Assembly: GCA_963920525.1 (NCBI GenBank)
Contig: OY986438.1
Location: forward strand, 75,981,836 to 76,045,835
Reading direction: 5' to 3'
Source of the DNA: Dichetophora obliterata
Taxonomy: Eukaryota; Arthropoda; Insecta; Diptera; Sciomyzidae
Length of the DNA stretch: 64,000 nt
In this document: piece by piece, positions 21,343-32,721 of the stretch
Layout of the letters: each line of letters starts with the position of its first letter
Position numbering within the stretch: position 1 is the first letter of the stretch
Translations under genes and position numbers: made by a program
The notes under the pieces: generated by a model
What the model was told of the DNA's origin: nothing
Database searches by the model: none
What the model saw: the letters and a program-made list of their open reading frames with translations, nothing else

Positions 21343-21836
21343 AAATCAACTCGTTTTGTTTTATTTATATGAGCATAGTTGCGTATGGTCATGGCTATGA
21401 TATCACTTTCAATCGTTAGCTTAATTTATTTTGCTGCTTTCATGCTTTGTTTTATATAAGTCAACCAACTCATATTAAATTTATTAAACTGCATAACAAC
21501 TACACTCTTTACTTCTGTGCTGTTTCCTTATCTTCAGCTTGCGGTTTTGGGTCTGGGCTTATCACCTAAAACTTGAAATGCTGATTTATAACAACAACAA
21601 TAACACTGAAGTTTATGTAGCGACTTAAATCTATAAACATTCTGCTTGCTATGAAGCTTGGGCTTATCACCTTAAACTTAAAATTTGATTTATACCAACA
21701 ACAACAACATCACTCATCATACTTCAGTCAGCTTGACCAATCATACCCCCCATCCAGCTAGCTATCCGTCCGTCCGTCCATCCATCTGACTATCTGTCCG
21801 ACTGTCTGCCCATTCGTCTTCTATGCTTGCTTATCT
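21343..21836. repeat. Polinton non-coding module, copy B
   Basis: Direct repeat of 15385-16015 at about 90% by eye, lacking about 140 bp of copy A. It includes the same TATATAAGTCAACC box, CAACAACA patches and CCGTCCGTCC runs. Confidence 0.75.
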
Positions 21837-21920
21837 CCCACTTCAGCTAGTTTGACCAATCATACCCCCTAGCTATCCCTCCATCCGTCTAACTTGCATG
21901 CGTATCTCCAATTTCAATTG

Positions 21921-21945
21921 CTTCTAGAACATTCTAGAAGCTTCT
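21921..21945. promoter_or_regulatory. Heat-shock element, five perfect units (1)
   Basis: Five contiguous pentamers alternate as nTTCn nGAAn nTTCn nGAAn nTTCn with no mismatch; a sixth unit is one base off. This is the consensus binding site of heat-shock factor trimers. It lies about 1.4 kb upstream of the minus-strand polymerase start. Confidence 0.7.
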
Positions 21946-22022
21946 AAAACATATGTCATAGCCCATCTGGCTATCAATCCGTCCGTCCGTCCATCTTGCG
22001 TGCTTATCTCCAATTTCAATTA

Positions 22023-22047
22023 CTTCTAGAACATTCTAGAAGCTTCT
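22023..22047. promoter_or_regulatory. Heat-shock element, five perfect units (2)
   Basis: Exact repeat of the site at 21921-21945, exactly 102 bp further on, in the second tandem unit. Confidence 0.7.
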
Positions 22048-22289
22048 AAAACATATGTCATAGCCCATCTGGCTATCAATCTGTCCGTCCGTCCGTCCAT
22101 TGCGTGCTTATCTCCAATTTATAGCAACAGCACGCTTCAACCGTTCTACTTCAGCTAGCTTGACCGATCATACCCCCTAGCTATCCCTCCATCCGTACAT
22201 CTTGTATGCTTATCTCCAATTTGCAACAACAACAACATGCTTCAGCCACCCTACTATCGGCCAACTTGACCGATCGTACGACGCCGACT

Positions 22290-23100
22290 GCGCTGCACCT
22301 CACAATTTTGTGAATTTTGAGGCCCATAAGAAAATACACGCGTTTTTGGTTTAGAATCCCCATAGCTTATCTACTAATATAGTTCTCTTAGCAAAAACAT
22401 ACTTAATTCGTACTTTACTTTATGGTTGTGAATTATTCGCTAATTGTGACTCGTTAAGCAGACATAAACTTAATGTTATAACAACATTGCACGTTATATT
22501 TTCGGAATTAGGCAATCTGATCACATTTCCATGTTTTCTAGACAAGTTTTCAATATGACTTTTGACAATATATAAAAATTCAAAACTCTTGTGTTTTTAC
22601 AAAAACTAATTGTTTAGAAATAACCTAAAAATTTACATGACCAACTGCGATTTTCCAGATCTAATAGATCTACTCAATTAATACAATTAAGGCATACTCA
22701 TCTCATTTCAGAGCGACAATTATATATTAATTCTATTCGTCTGTGGAACTCTCTACTTACTAATATTAAAGCTCTTAATAATACTGTGCAATTCGTGCAA
22801 TTCGTTTTGTTCTGACTTATAGATTCTTAAAAACTTGTTAAATAATCAAAATCTTATTCGGCTTGCCGAACATGACATGACTATAAACACTTTAAATATT
22901 ATAAAAATATTATTAAAAATTATGCCATTCTCAGCTTTTAATTTTTTTTATACATATACTAGTTTTATGTTAATTTTTGTAAATTAATTAATTAATACTA
23001 TATTATCTCGGCTGATCTTAAACCAAAATATCACTAATACTAATTAAAATTATTATATCTTTTGTATTAGGAAACGAAAATGAATAAATAAATAAACTAA
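22290..23100 (+). pseudogene. LINE 3' fragment, RT tail and A-rich end
   Basis: The frame AKTYLIRTLLYGCELFANC and, after several frame breaks, HLISERQLYINSIRLWNSL are typical of the C-terminal tail of I/jockey-type ORF2 proteins. It ends near 23085 with AATAAATAAATAAAC, a likely 3' tail. No endonuclease or RT core is present, so it is a strongly 5'-truncated and decayed copy. Confidence 0.7.
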
Positions 23101-24279
23101 ACTTAACTAAACTAGAAAAAGCTAGAAGCTAGAATATAGAACCGAAATGCTGAAAAAATAAGCTAGATCTAGCTTGCAAAAATGCTTACTTGGCAACACT
23201 GAGTAAAAGCTATAATTTATTCCCGCTGGTAAGACTTTGTCGGTGTTTCAAATGAAACAAGTGTGCTTTAATAAAACGACTTGCACTTTTTAAACGTCAA
23301 AACATAGCTGTTTACTGTAATTTTAAGGATTATTTTTGGTTATTTTGTAAAAACCTCTATGACTGTATTGCCATGAACAAAATTTTCATATCGTAACTTT
23401 TGCACTCGAGCTCGTCGGATTCTCGTCGGGTTTGTGAAATTCTGAAAAACAGCAACATCGTTGATTTTGCTTTGAGTAAATTAACGAAAAATATGGGTTT
23501 TTTTGTACAGCAAAATCTACCCAAATATGAGATGTTAGTAAAAAAGATTTCATATGAAAAAATATTTTTAAAATATTAAAAAATATTTTAAAATATTAAA
23601 ATATTTTTTAAGTTAAGACAGTTAAGACAGTTTTTAAGTTAAAACAGCTATGTTTTAAAATATTAAAATATTTTTTAAGTCATATGTACATTGATTTAAA
23701 AAAGAAATGTACTGTTGTTTCTCTTCTCTCTTGTGGACCAGTGTTGCCGTGTCAATAATAATAAATGTAGAAAAAAAATAAAAAAATGTACTCAATGCAC
23801 CCACCGCACTACCAGATTCTAGCTAGCACTACCAGATTCTATTTTTTCACAAATCACTTTAGAAGAATTTTATGCATTCATTTATTTTCAGAGCTAAAAA
23901 ATAAAAACATATTTTAACAATATTACAAATTAAGTGAAAATTATATGTACGTCACATATATAAAAAGTATACAGTTTCGATAGTATCGTAAGTATAGACG
24001 TAAAGTTTTCTTTTATATATTAATAAAGAAAAATTATGGTTTTTTTATTTATAACTTTCAAAACTATTTTAAAGCATTTCATCTTCTAAATGAAAATAAT
24101 TTAAAAACAAATTTGTTTTGATAATAATTTTTGTTTGATATTTTTAGTGATGAATTTGTTGTTCTTGTTCATGTTTATGTTGATTAAATTTTAATACAAT
24201 TCAAAGTTATGTTTAATAAATGGAAATATATATTTGGGAAAAATATGAATTATTTATTTTTCCAGTATTAAAGAGCATA

Positions 24280-24280
<1 letters not shown>

Positions 24281-24313
<33 letters not shown>

Positions 24314-24342
24314 AGAATATATATATATATATATATATATAA
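24281..24342. repeat. (TA)n microsatellite
   Basis: Two TA runs separated by TCAAGAA. Confidence 0.95.
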
Positions 24343-25019
24343 TAAAAGTAAATTTAAATTTTAGCTAAATACACGCATCTGCATTCTCTATTGAATTTAT
24401 CTTGCTGAAAATAAACAAAACTATTGACAAACGACAAACACGAAAGCAACTGATGTGTATTTATATATGTTCATTTTAAATAAATACATATTAATAACAA
24501 CAAAAGCAGCACAACAACAAACGACACGATTGCGAAGCAAACCAATAACCACAACACAACCACAACAACAACAACCATAAAAACAGCATAAGCAGCTTGT
24601 GTATAACTTTTCTCAGACGAATATATGAATTTCTTTTTCTAAAATGTTGCTTTATGTGTCTTTATTAAAGAATTGACAAATGCCAAAGTTGGATATTGGT
24701 TTCATTCGTACTCGAACTGATGTTTATACATACATTTTTTTGTACGATGAATATTAAAGGCTGGCTATACCCCAAAGTGTCAACTATAATCCTTAAATGT
24801 GCTTGAAAAAATTTGTGAAAATGACCCCCACACAAACCGCGCTGTAAGACGTAATTCTACGTCAAAATATAAATGTATATAATTTCTTCGAAAAAACAAT
24901 CAGACTTTGCATTGAGGCTTAAAAAATAGATAGTAGTAGGAAGAGTTGCACAGTGGTGTGAACGCGGAATTAAATAGTTTTTTGTGATAAAAATTTTGTT
25001 GGTTTTGAAAATTTTGTTA

Positions 25020-25330
25020 CAATCTTTAAACCTTTAAGGTAATATCAAACATAAAAAATAATTGGCTACTAAACCTACTTAAAAGAAACAAAATGGTAAA
25101 TAAATGTGTATATTATTTTTAACAGAGTTGTTTTAATATAGCTTCAATAAAAAAATTGAATTCCATATGTATTGAAAATGTATTTTGCTTACAATCTTAA
25201 AGTTAATATTAACAATTTAAAATTATTGGCTGCGGACCAAAGTAACGTTTAAAGTAACGAACAAAAGAGTAAATAAATGGGTACATTATTTTTGAAAGAG
25301 CTGTTTTAATATAGCTTCAATAAAAATATG
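25020..25330. repeat. Tandem duplication of about 150-170 bp
   Basis: The blocks at about 25025-25165 and 25190-25330 share TTACAATCTTAAA, AAATAATTGGCT-like and GTTTTAATATAGCTTCAATA sequences in the same order. Confidence 0.7.
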
Positions 25331-26404
25331 TAGCGTTCATAGTTTTTCTGTTACATGAAAAATAGGTTCGGTTTGGGTGGGTTTGTCTGTTTTCTAATAT
25401 AGCTAATTTCAACTCATACGCAAAATTATATTGGCAAATGACGAATTCTTCTGTTTTAATCTTACATGAATATGAGATGGAAGCACTGTGCGGTGTAGTT
25501 CCATGAAAGTTCAGCATTATTCTTATTTGTGTTAGATTACACTAATACAGAAAATTCACAAGAAGCCGCACTCGGATCTTGCGGTGCAGGAAGGGCCGAG
25601 CTGCTACAATATTTATTAACTCTTTCAGTGGATTGTTAAGAGGGTTTAAAAAACAAAGATCTGAAGGGTTGAAAAAATAGGAGATGGGAGTGGTTTTCAC
25701 TTGATCCGGCTCATTTTCGAATTTGATCTTTATTTTAATGAAGATAAAAATAATATATCTTTTTTATATAAACATTAAATTTCACTCCTATAGCTCTTTA
25801 AATACGGCCGTTATCGTGTCGACAGACAGACAAACAGTCAGACATGGCTAAATCGACTCAGCTCATATTGCTGATCAAGAATATATTGTCACCTACCTGT
25901 ATGTCAAAACAATGTGAAAAAATTCAATTTTGTGTTTGCTGCTGTTTTTGATGCAATTTTATATAAGGAACATTGTATCAAAATATGGAATAAGAATTTG
26001 GACTAGGTCTGCCGCAATACTACAATTCTCAATCAATACATGTGTTTATTATTATTTTTTTGTCAAATATTTAAACCAGTTCAAAAAAATTTCTACCTGA
26101 ATATGAAAAATAACTGTAAATACACCTTATTAGCTTTATACTTATGCACGCCATGATAAAGTTTTTTAAATTCAAATTTGTTTCATTTAATATTTTCTTA
26201 TTTTCATGTGTGAACCTCAATTCTCCGTGTTTTAACCTGTGCATATTTTCTTTAAAATGGATTCAGAAGGTTAATAATAATAGTATATTTTTATCAGACT
26301 TTTATTGGCTTTAATTCCTTTTTCCACATATGTTTTTGTTAAATTAAATAATAAACTTTTATGCAATATAATTGTTATTGTTTTTAATATTTGTAGTTAT
26401 ATAT

Positions 26405-26500
26405 AAAATGCTTTAGGAGTGAGGTAGGCACACCAAATTTAAATCAAAAATCGAGGGACCTAACGCTCTCATATCTGCAAACCAAAGTATCAAAAAGTAA
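26405..26500. repeat. Dispersed repeat R2, copy 1
   Basis: Contains CTTTAGGAGTGAGGTAGGC, ACCAAATTTAAATCA and CGAGGGACCTAACG, shared with 27225-27323 and in part with 44457-44505. It is interrupted after 26504 by a MITE. Confidence 0.7.
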
Positions 26501-26504
26501 CAAA

Positions 26505-27129
26505 CAGGTACCGAAAATAACTCTTATTTTACAATTTTCAGATGAAAAAGGCATAACGAGGCCGGAGGACTTTTTTAAATATACCATTATTATCGTAATG
26601 GCAGCAGCTTCGCGAATATTAAATGCCTTTTAAATTTTTGGCTGTTACTATAAAAATTAATATTAACTGTTATTTTTTGCCTTTAATTTTTTCGGGCAAA
26701 AATAACTGTTACTTTTGACTTTTTTTAAGGTCAAAAATAACAGTTATTTTGTGCCTTTTATTTTTTCGGTCAAAAATATCAGGCAATTTGTATTTTTTCA
26801 AAGGCCGAATAAAAAATTAAAAACTAAAAAGTTTTATTGCTCAAAATGTGCGCGCTGATGAGACGATAAAAATTGCATAAAACTTTTTTGCCGTTCAAGT
26901 GGCCTTTAAAAAAGTTCAAATTGCCTGATATTTTTGATCGAAAAAATAAAAGGCACAAAATAACTGTTATTTTTTACCAAAAAAATAAAAGTCAAAAGTA
27001 ACAGTTGTTTTTGCCCGAAAAAATAAAAGGCATTAAATAACTAGTATTTTTGTCGGAAAAAAGAAAAGTTAAATGATAACTGTTAATATCTGAATTTTTT
27101 AATAAAAACCATAACCGGTACGGTCCCTG
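26505..27129. mobile_element. hAT-type MITE with long inverted arms
   Basis: The 625-bp element starts CAGGTACCG and ends CGGTCCCTG. An exact 8-bp duplication GTAACAAA flanks it (26497-26504 and 27130-27137). The two halves are inverted copies over more than 200 bp each, and each arm holds several near-copies of an ATAACTGTTATTTTT unit. There is no coding frame. CAGG ends and 8-bp duplications are typical of hAT elements. Confidence 0.85.
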
Positions 27130-27179
27130 GTAACAAATCCTACACATTCATTCACTGCTCAATTCTTTGAAACATAAAA

Positions 27180-27323
27180 GTTTTTAAATTGGAATTTATT
27201 ACATGCCAAAACAATAAATGTATTCTAAAATCCTTTAGGAGTAAGGTGGGCCAACCAAATTTAAATCATAAATCGGGGGACCTAAGGCCCACACATCTGC
27301 AAGCCAAAGTATCAATAAATAAC
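27180..27323. repeat. Dispersed repeat R2, copy 2
   Basis: Contains ATGCCAAAACAATAAATGT and CCTTTAGGAGTAAGGTGGG. The same order occurs at 32690-32721 plus 44457-44505, where it is split by the Osvaldo-like element, so this copy acts as an empty site. Confidence 0.75.
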
Positions 27324-27530
27324 AGGGATCTTACTCTGTAATGCGATTCGAAAACCAAACCACACAATGAAAAAACATGAATTAAGATTTCTAAATGGCA
27401 GTTATTTCTACCTCTGCTTTAAAATGGTGTTTTTGTTTGCATTGATTTCAAACTATTCAAAAATTGGTCAAAAAACCATGTAAATACATTGTGATTTTGT
27501 TTTCGAATCGCATTATAGAGTAAGGCCCCA
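27324..27530. mobile_element. MITE with about 40-bp terminal inverted repeats
   Basis: GGGATCTTACTCTGTAATGC at the left and the reverse complement of a GGGGCCTTACTCTATAATGC end at the right share CGATTCGAAAAC and beyond. It is 207 bp and non-coding. The target duplication is uncertain. Confidence 0.75.
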
Positions 27531-27537
27531 GATCTTC

Positions 27538-28733
27538 AACAATAAATACAACGTTACTCGATTCATATTTATCAAACAGAGTACAAAGAGTAAAAATTGA
27601 TACATATTATAGTAATTTTGCAAATATCTCCATTGGAGTTCTTCAAGGTTCAGTCTTGGGCCCTGTCTTGTTTTTAATTTTCATTAATTCTCTTTTTTCT
27701 CAAAAATTTTCTTGTAAGACCATAGCATTTGCGGATGATTTTGCATGTTCTTTTTCTTGCAAGCTGTATTCAGAATTCAAAAATTCCATTTTTGAAGCTG
27801 TAACTGAAATAAACCATGATTTGGAAGTCTTGAGGCACTGGTTTAAAACACATAAACTTGTTCTAAGCGACAAAACTAAAATTATGTTTTTTAGTGTGGA
27901 TGGAAAAGAAACCGCACTTTCTGCATTTACTTTTCATTCTGCAAATTGCAACAAATATTTCTTTTGCAATGAAATCTGTGATTCGTCTCATTTAACGCGG
28001 ACACATGACTCCTTAGGTAACTGTTCCATATGTTGTTTTACGATTGATTGTGTAAGATCGTTTAAATATCTTGGTGTCATATTGGATTCGAAATTGAATT
28101 GGCTCGATCATACAAATGCTCTAAAAAAATACTTAGCTGCAGCTGTCAGTCAACTATATCACTTGAAGTCTTATTGTTCTACGGATTTACTCAAATGTTT
28201 ATACTTTGGGATATTTCATTCTAAGTTAGAATATGGATTAACCTGCTGGGGTGGTACGCACATGAATAAAATTAAACCTTTGCTAACTGTCCAGAAGCAC
28301 GTTATAAGACTTAGATGTAATAAAAGTATTCGTGAAAATAGTTTTCCTTTGTTTAAAAATTTAAAAATCCTTCCTATTAAACACCTTTATTATTTTAAAG
28401 TACTGAAATTGTTTTTTGCGAGATCTGGTTATCTTGTAAATAGAAACTACATGAGTTATAACTTGAGAATTAATAATCTAAACTTGGCAATAGTTCCACC
28501 GCATAACTTGCAACATTTTTTTAGCTTTTTCAGCTCGGTTGGTCCAAGGCTGTTCAATTGTCTTCCTGATCATGTTAGATGTCTTCGTAATAAATTTGGT
28601 TTTTTTAGAGAAGTGAAATCGTGGCTCTTAAATTTATCTTATATAAATGTTAATACGCTTATTGATGCAATAAATTAACTATTTATAACAGTCCTCCTTC
28701 TTTATTTGTTTTAAAATTTTAAGTTAACTATAA
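27538..28733 (+). pseudogene. 5'-truncated LINE, RT C-terminal half
   Basis: The frame opens in RT with YLSNRVQRVKI, then LQGSVLGPVLFLIFIN and the catalytic FADD (TIAFADDFACSF, about 27725-27760). A Cys-rich insertion and a typical RT tail follow (SFKYLGVILDSKLNWLDH), ending at the stop at 28676. From 27656 to 28678 the frame is uninterrupted (340 codons). Endonuclease and early RT are missing. The 3' UTR is split by piggyBac at 28733 and resumes at 32362. Confidence 0.85.
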
Positions 28734-29309
28734 CCCTTTCCGACCGTATACGCACAATTGTGCGGGTAAGTTTAAGGCCCTATAATTTCTTTAATATATG
28801 ACGTCATGCGATCAGACCGCAAAAAAACAACTGTATATGCTCTGTCTTTGTTGATCATTGTGAAGAACCGTTATAAGTTTTTGGTTTTTCTCATTAATTT
28901 CGTAGTTTCAGCTGTGTACTTTGCGCAATTGTAAAAATGAGTCGAAAGGGTAAGTTTGCATATAAATTAAAATTATTTAAATTGTGGAATCTTTTATCAA
29001 ACAAGTGTTTTCAATAAGAAAACATATTAAATATTGTATGCAAAGTGTAACTTCGTGATTATTTTGCAATTTTTGATATTTTTACGTTGTAAAGGGGGTT
29101 TTGTTCAGAGGCTGAGGTATGCTCAGCGGTTCCAGGGTCAAACAAAAGACCCTCAAACTTTTGTCCAAAATAAATAAGTAGACTTGGTGATTTCCGTACT
29201 CAGACGATATTTTCTGTTTTATTGTTAAATCAAGTCTTTCTTACAATACACAATATTTTAGGAATATGATTAATATATAGCTATGGGTGAGTCTGCCGAC
29301 GCTGGTTCG

Positions 29310-29412
29310 ATGATATTCGGTGATGTTCGGTAATGTTCGGTGTTTGCTGAAGTTCGGTGCTGTTCGGTGATATTCGGTGTTCGCTGAGGTTCGGTGATGT
29401 TCGGTGATGTTC
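29310..29412. repeat. GTTCGGTGAT short tandem repeat
   Basis: About nine degenerate 9-13-bp units (GTTCGGTGATGTTCGG and variants) inside the solo LTR. Confidence 0.8.
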
Positions 29413-29548
29413 GGTGTGACTGACTAAGGCAAGACCCGACTATGCTGTGTGACTTACTAATTTGTATTATTGTTTACAATTTTCATTCTAAAGTACATAT
29501 CTTTATAAATATGGCATGAAGCGCCTTGGCATACGTTTTTAAAAAAAA

Positions 29549-29975
29549 ACGAGACTTCCCGATATGCCGAAGCACACGTAATGAGCCTCCAAATAAGTAA
29601 AAGTAAAAGAAAAGACGAGACTTCCCGATATGCCGAAGCACACGTAATGAGCCTCTAAATAAGTAAAAGTAAAAAAAATACGAGACTTCCCGATATGCCG
29701 AAGCACACGTAATGAGCCTCTAAATAAGTAAAAGTAAAAAAAAAAGACGAGACTTCCCGATATGCCGAAGCACACGTAATGAGCCTCTAAATAAGTAAAA
29801 GAAAAAGACGAGACTTCCCGATATGCCGAAGCACACGTAATGAGCCTCTAAATAAGTAAAAGTAAAAAAGACAAGACTTCCCGATATGCCGAAGCACACG
29901 TAATGAGCCTCTAAATAAGTAAAAAAGACGAGACTTCCCGATATGCCGAAGCACACGTAATGAGCCTCTAAATAC
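29549..29975. repeat. 60-66-bp tandem repeat, seven copies, in solo LTR
   Basis: Each unit contains GAGACTTCCCGATATGCCGA, AGCACACGTAATGAGCCTC and AAATAAGTAAAAG with a variable A-rich end. Long open frames on the minus strand here are translated repeats and not genes. Confidence 0.95.
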
Positions 29976-32361
29976 TTAATACAATACAAAAAAAACTAGA
30001 TTTATTCATACGAGCCACCTTGCGATAGCTCGTTCGAAACAACAAACTTGTTCTCGTTTCCAACAAGTAGCGACGGTACAAAGCACTACGCTCTCGAGCC
30101 GTGCCGAAGTCTGTCACAATGTGCTCTATTTATCCGTATGCTGCCATTAACCTTCTGGGAATTATAGCGTTGCGTGTGGTTTATGTAGACTCGGCTGTTG
30201 GCTACGTTGAATGTGCTGGCTGTATGTGTGCGTGTGTGTGTAGGTATGGCTGTTGGTTGAGTTAAGCGCACAGTGGCGTAGTAAGGCAGTGGCGTAGTGT
30301 GCGGGGTGCAAACTTGTAACGGGGATCACCGTTACAACGTCAAATTTGTGTGAAGTGCTACAATTGTGCGTGTTAGGCCTATATTATAAAAATATGTTTC
30401 CTTTTATTGCTCTTCTTCGCAGGCAGATTAACTGATGACGACATCTTAGTTGAACTTTTAAATTCCGATCTGGAAGATTTTAGTAGTGATGATGAGTGTG
30501 TGGATGCAACTTGGGAATTACCCGTTCTAACAAATGATTTGGCAGACCAGGAAAGTGACAATGAAGAAGAGGTAAATGCACTATCAGACAGACCACCAGA
30601 TGTAAGTGAAATTGCCAATCGTCGTGATATTTGGAAAAGAAGGCCTTTTGAGATTCAGTTGAAAAGCAGTGAAATGTAGTAACAAACACATCTATAGAGA
30701 CCCCTTATCATTATTTTTCCATGTATTTCAATGATGAGTTTTTGGAAAAAGTTACTGAGTACACAAACATGTACCATTTTGCCGAGAAGGGTAAAGCACT
30801 GGGAGCATCCGTAGCCGAAATGAAACATTTTTTTGGTATGGTCATTGCAATGGGCTGCATTCGATATCCAAGGCTACGCATGTACTGGGAGAAATCCACA
30901 AGACTCCCTATTGTAGCTGATACTATGAGTCGTGATCGCTTCTTTCTCTTGCGCATGTGTCTGCATGTGGTGGGCAACAACGAAGTAACCGATGCAGAGA
31001 AACAATCAAACGTGTTTTGGAAAATAAATCCGTTACTTGAACGAATTAGATTTGTTTGTAGAAATATTCCAAGAAAATGCAACGCTAATTACTCAATAGA
31101 CGAACAAATGATACCATTTACTGGTCGGTGCCCTGTTAGACAAAGTCTCCCAAATAAACCTAGAGGAGTGGGATTGAAAAACGAAGTTTTAACAACCTCC
31201 GAGGGGCTGGTCCTTGATTTTGAGATTTATCAAGGCAAGACTACACCACTTCCATGCTCGAATTTAGGCATTGGACCAGGCTTTGTTTTGCGTTTGGCTG
31301 AAACACTTCCTGAAGGTTCCAAACTGTTTTTTGACCGTTATTTCACGACAATACCACTACTACAAGCTCTGCTGAAACGTGGAATCTATGCTACTGGAAC
31401 AATAATGAGGAATAGAATAAAAAACGTACATTTCACGAATGAGAAACACATGAAAAGGGGTGATATGGAGGAATTTTTTCATAGTGAAGACAATATTGTC
31501 GTGGTGCAGTGGAAGGATTCGAAATCAGTAACTCTTGCTTCTTCAGCTTACGGGTGTGGCCCAGTTGAACACGTGAAACGATGGGAAAAAAAAGAAAAAA
31601 GGTATGTGGAAGTTCCAGCTCCTAGAATCGTCAGGGAATACAACAAGTGTATGGGCGGCTTTGATGTTTGCGATCAATTAATGGAATCATACAGGTCATT
31701 TTTTAAAACTCGAAAATGGACTTTAAAAGTTTTTATACATTTCATCGATCTTACCTGCTGCAACGCCTGGATGCAATACAGAGATCATTGCAAAATGACT
31801 TCTGAACTTCGGAAAAATACACATGACTTGTTAAGTTTTAAAATGGCATTAGCTAAACAGCTAGTAGCTATAGATAAAAAAAGAAATATTGAATATGAAT
31901 CTGACGACGAAGATGAAGATGAAGAACCCCAGAATTTTGCCAAAAAATATCGTCCATCCGAACAACTATGCCAAGACAAAAGACTTGATGGATACAAACA
32001 CTGGCCACTTGAGCATGATTTGTCATCAGCAAGATGCTGCCGACGTGTAGGATGTAATTCAAGAACGCGTACATATTGTTCAAAATGTGAAGTATATTTA
32101 TGTCTAAGTAAAAAACAAAATTGTTTCGTAAAATACCACACTGAAAAATAAAAATAAATAATATTGTCTCAAAGAGATTGATTTTTTTTATTTGGTAACT
32201 AAACCGGACTGCAACAATTGTGCGTATCCTGAAAAACAAGGATAAAGGGTCTTACTTACAAAACTTTATATCTTAAGAAGTTCTATGTACACAGAAATAT
32301 CAGAATTCAAAAATTTAGACAAATCTATCACTTGGATCGGCAATAGGTCGGAAAGGGATAA

Positions 32362-32721
32362 ATGCAAACATTCTCTAACCTCCATTAATTATCAAACTTA
32401 AATTAAAAATATTTTACAGTCAATTCTTTGTATAATGACCCCTTATATTTATATTTAGCTTATGTTTTTTGTATCGTTTATGTTAACCTGCATTCGCCTC
32501 TATTTCCTTTGGAAATACAGAATGTGGAATTATTGTTTTTTTATCAATTTAGTTATTATTTTGTACTATAAGATTGATATAAAATAGTTTTAATTATATT
32601 GAAACAAAAACTGAAATGTCAAATAATAATAAAATAATAATAATAATAATAAATAATTCATTGTAAGCATCAAAGTTGTATAAATTGAAATTTTTCTGCA
32701 TGCCAAAACAATGAATGTGTT
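32362..32721 (+). other. LINE 3' UTR with (TAA)n tail, then repeat R2
   Basis: Continuation of the LINE 3' UTR after the piggyBac insertion. It ends in an (AATAAT)n tract at about 32620-32662, a normal I-type LINE tail. Part of repeat R2 (ATGCCAAAACAATGAATGTG) follows and is cut by the Osvaldo-like element. Confidence 0.7.

Larger units (their letters stand above)
21896..22125. repeat. 102-bp tandem repeat, two copies
   Basis: Two near-identical units begin at about 21921 and 22023. Each contains TTCTAGAACATTCTAGAAGC, CATATGTCATAGCCCATC and a CCGTCCGTCC run. Half-related sequence continues to about 22270. Confidence 0.85.
14564..22130 (-). mobile_element. Decayed Maverick/Polinton region
   Basis: A packaging-type ATPase and a family B DNA polymerase on the same strand, together with a capsid-like tail fragment on the other strand, are the hallmark gene set of Maverick/Polinton elements (virus-like 15-25 kb DNA transposons; established knowledge). 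Retroviral-type integrase, adenain-like protease and most capsid genes are not visible. I find no terminal inverted repeats, so both outer limits are approximate. Confidence 0.8.
23101..26400. other. AT-rich intergenic DNA
   Basis: I see no gene. Contents are a duplicated AAAATATTAAAATATTTTTTAAG stretch at about 23570-23680, hAT-like termini at 23192-23201 and 23739-23748, a (TA)n microsatellite, CAACAACA patches near 24500, a 150-170-bp tandem duplication at 25020-25330, and a purine-rich GACAGACAGACAAACAG block at 25821 resembling a dispersed fly repeat. Confidence 0.6.
29088..30336 (-). mobile_element. Solo LTR of Osvaldo-type element
   Basis: The 1,249-bp sequence starts TGTAAAGGGGGTTTT and ends CACCGTTACA, matching the ends of the LTRs at 32722 and 43039. 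ACGT flanks both sides (29084-29087 and 30337-30340). No internal sequence is present, so it arose by recombination between LTRs. It sits inside the transposase intron. It is read on the minus strand by analogy with the full element. Confidence 0.9.
28937..32151 (+). pseudogene. piggyBac transposase, two exons, one frameshift
   Basis: A 13-bp first exon (ATG at 28937) ends at a GTAAGT donor, and exon 2 starts at 30423 after TTCGCAG with the phase kept. Exon 2 begins with an acidic N-terminal region. A single frameshift at about 30655-30680 interrupts it, after which 476 codons run to 32151. Counting from the ATG at 30721, the catalytic aspartates lie at residues 127 (YSIDEQMIPF), 205 (FFDRYF) and 315/318 (MGGFDVCDQ). 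The C-terminus has a Cys-rich finger (CCRRVGC ... CSKC ... CL). The protein cuts and pastes the element in the nucleus. It is almost intact. Confidence 0.85.
28734..32357 (+). mobile_element. piggyBac-like DNA transposon
   Basis: Ends are CCCTTTCCGACC at the left and its exact reverse complement at the right (32346-32357). A palindromic ACGCACAATTGTGCG lies inside the left end, and a CAATTGTGCGT copy lies near the right end as a subterminal repeat. ATAA flanks both sides (28730-28733 and 32358-32361), where TTAA is usual. A two-exon transposase fills the right half. A solo LTR has inserted in its intron. Confidence 0.85.

Noticed and set aside
24281..24342. TA-rich tract as a replication origin or cruciform
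   Set aside because: An ordinary microsatellite in AT-rich DNA with nothing else in support.
29539..29989. Open frames of 78 and 89 codons with repeated HYVCFGISGSLVF
   Set aside because: They are the minus-strand translation of a 60-66-bp DNA tandem repeat in a solo LTR; unit lengths and frames change between copies.
31785..32239. Minus-strand open frames opposite piggyBac transposase
   Set aside because: Antisense of conserved transposase codons; no independent features.
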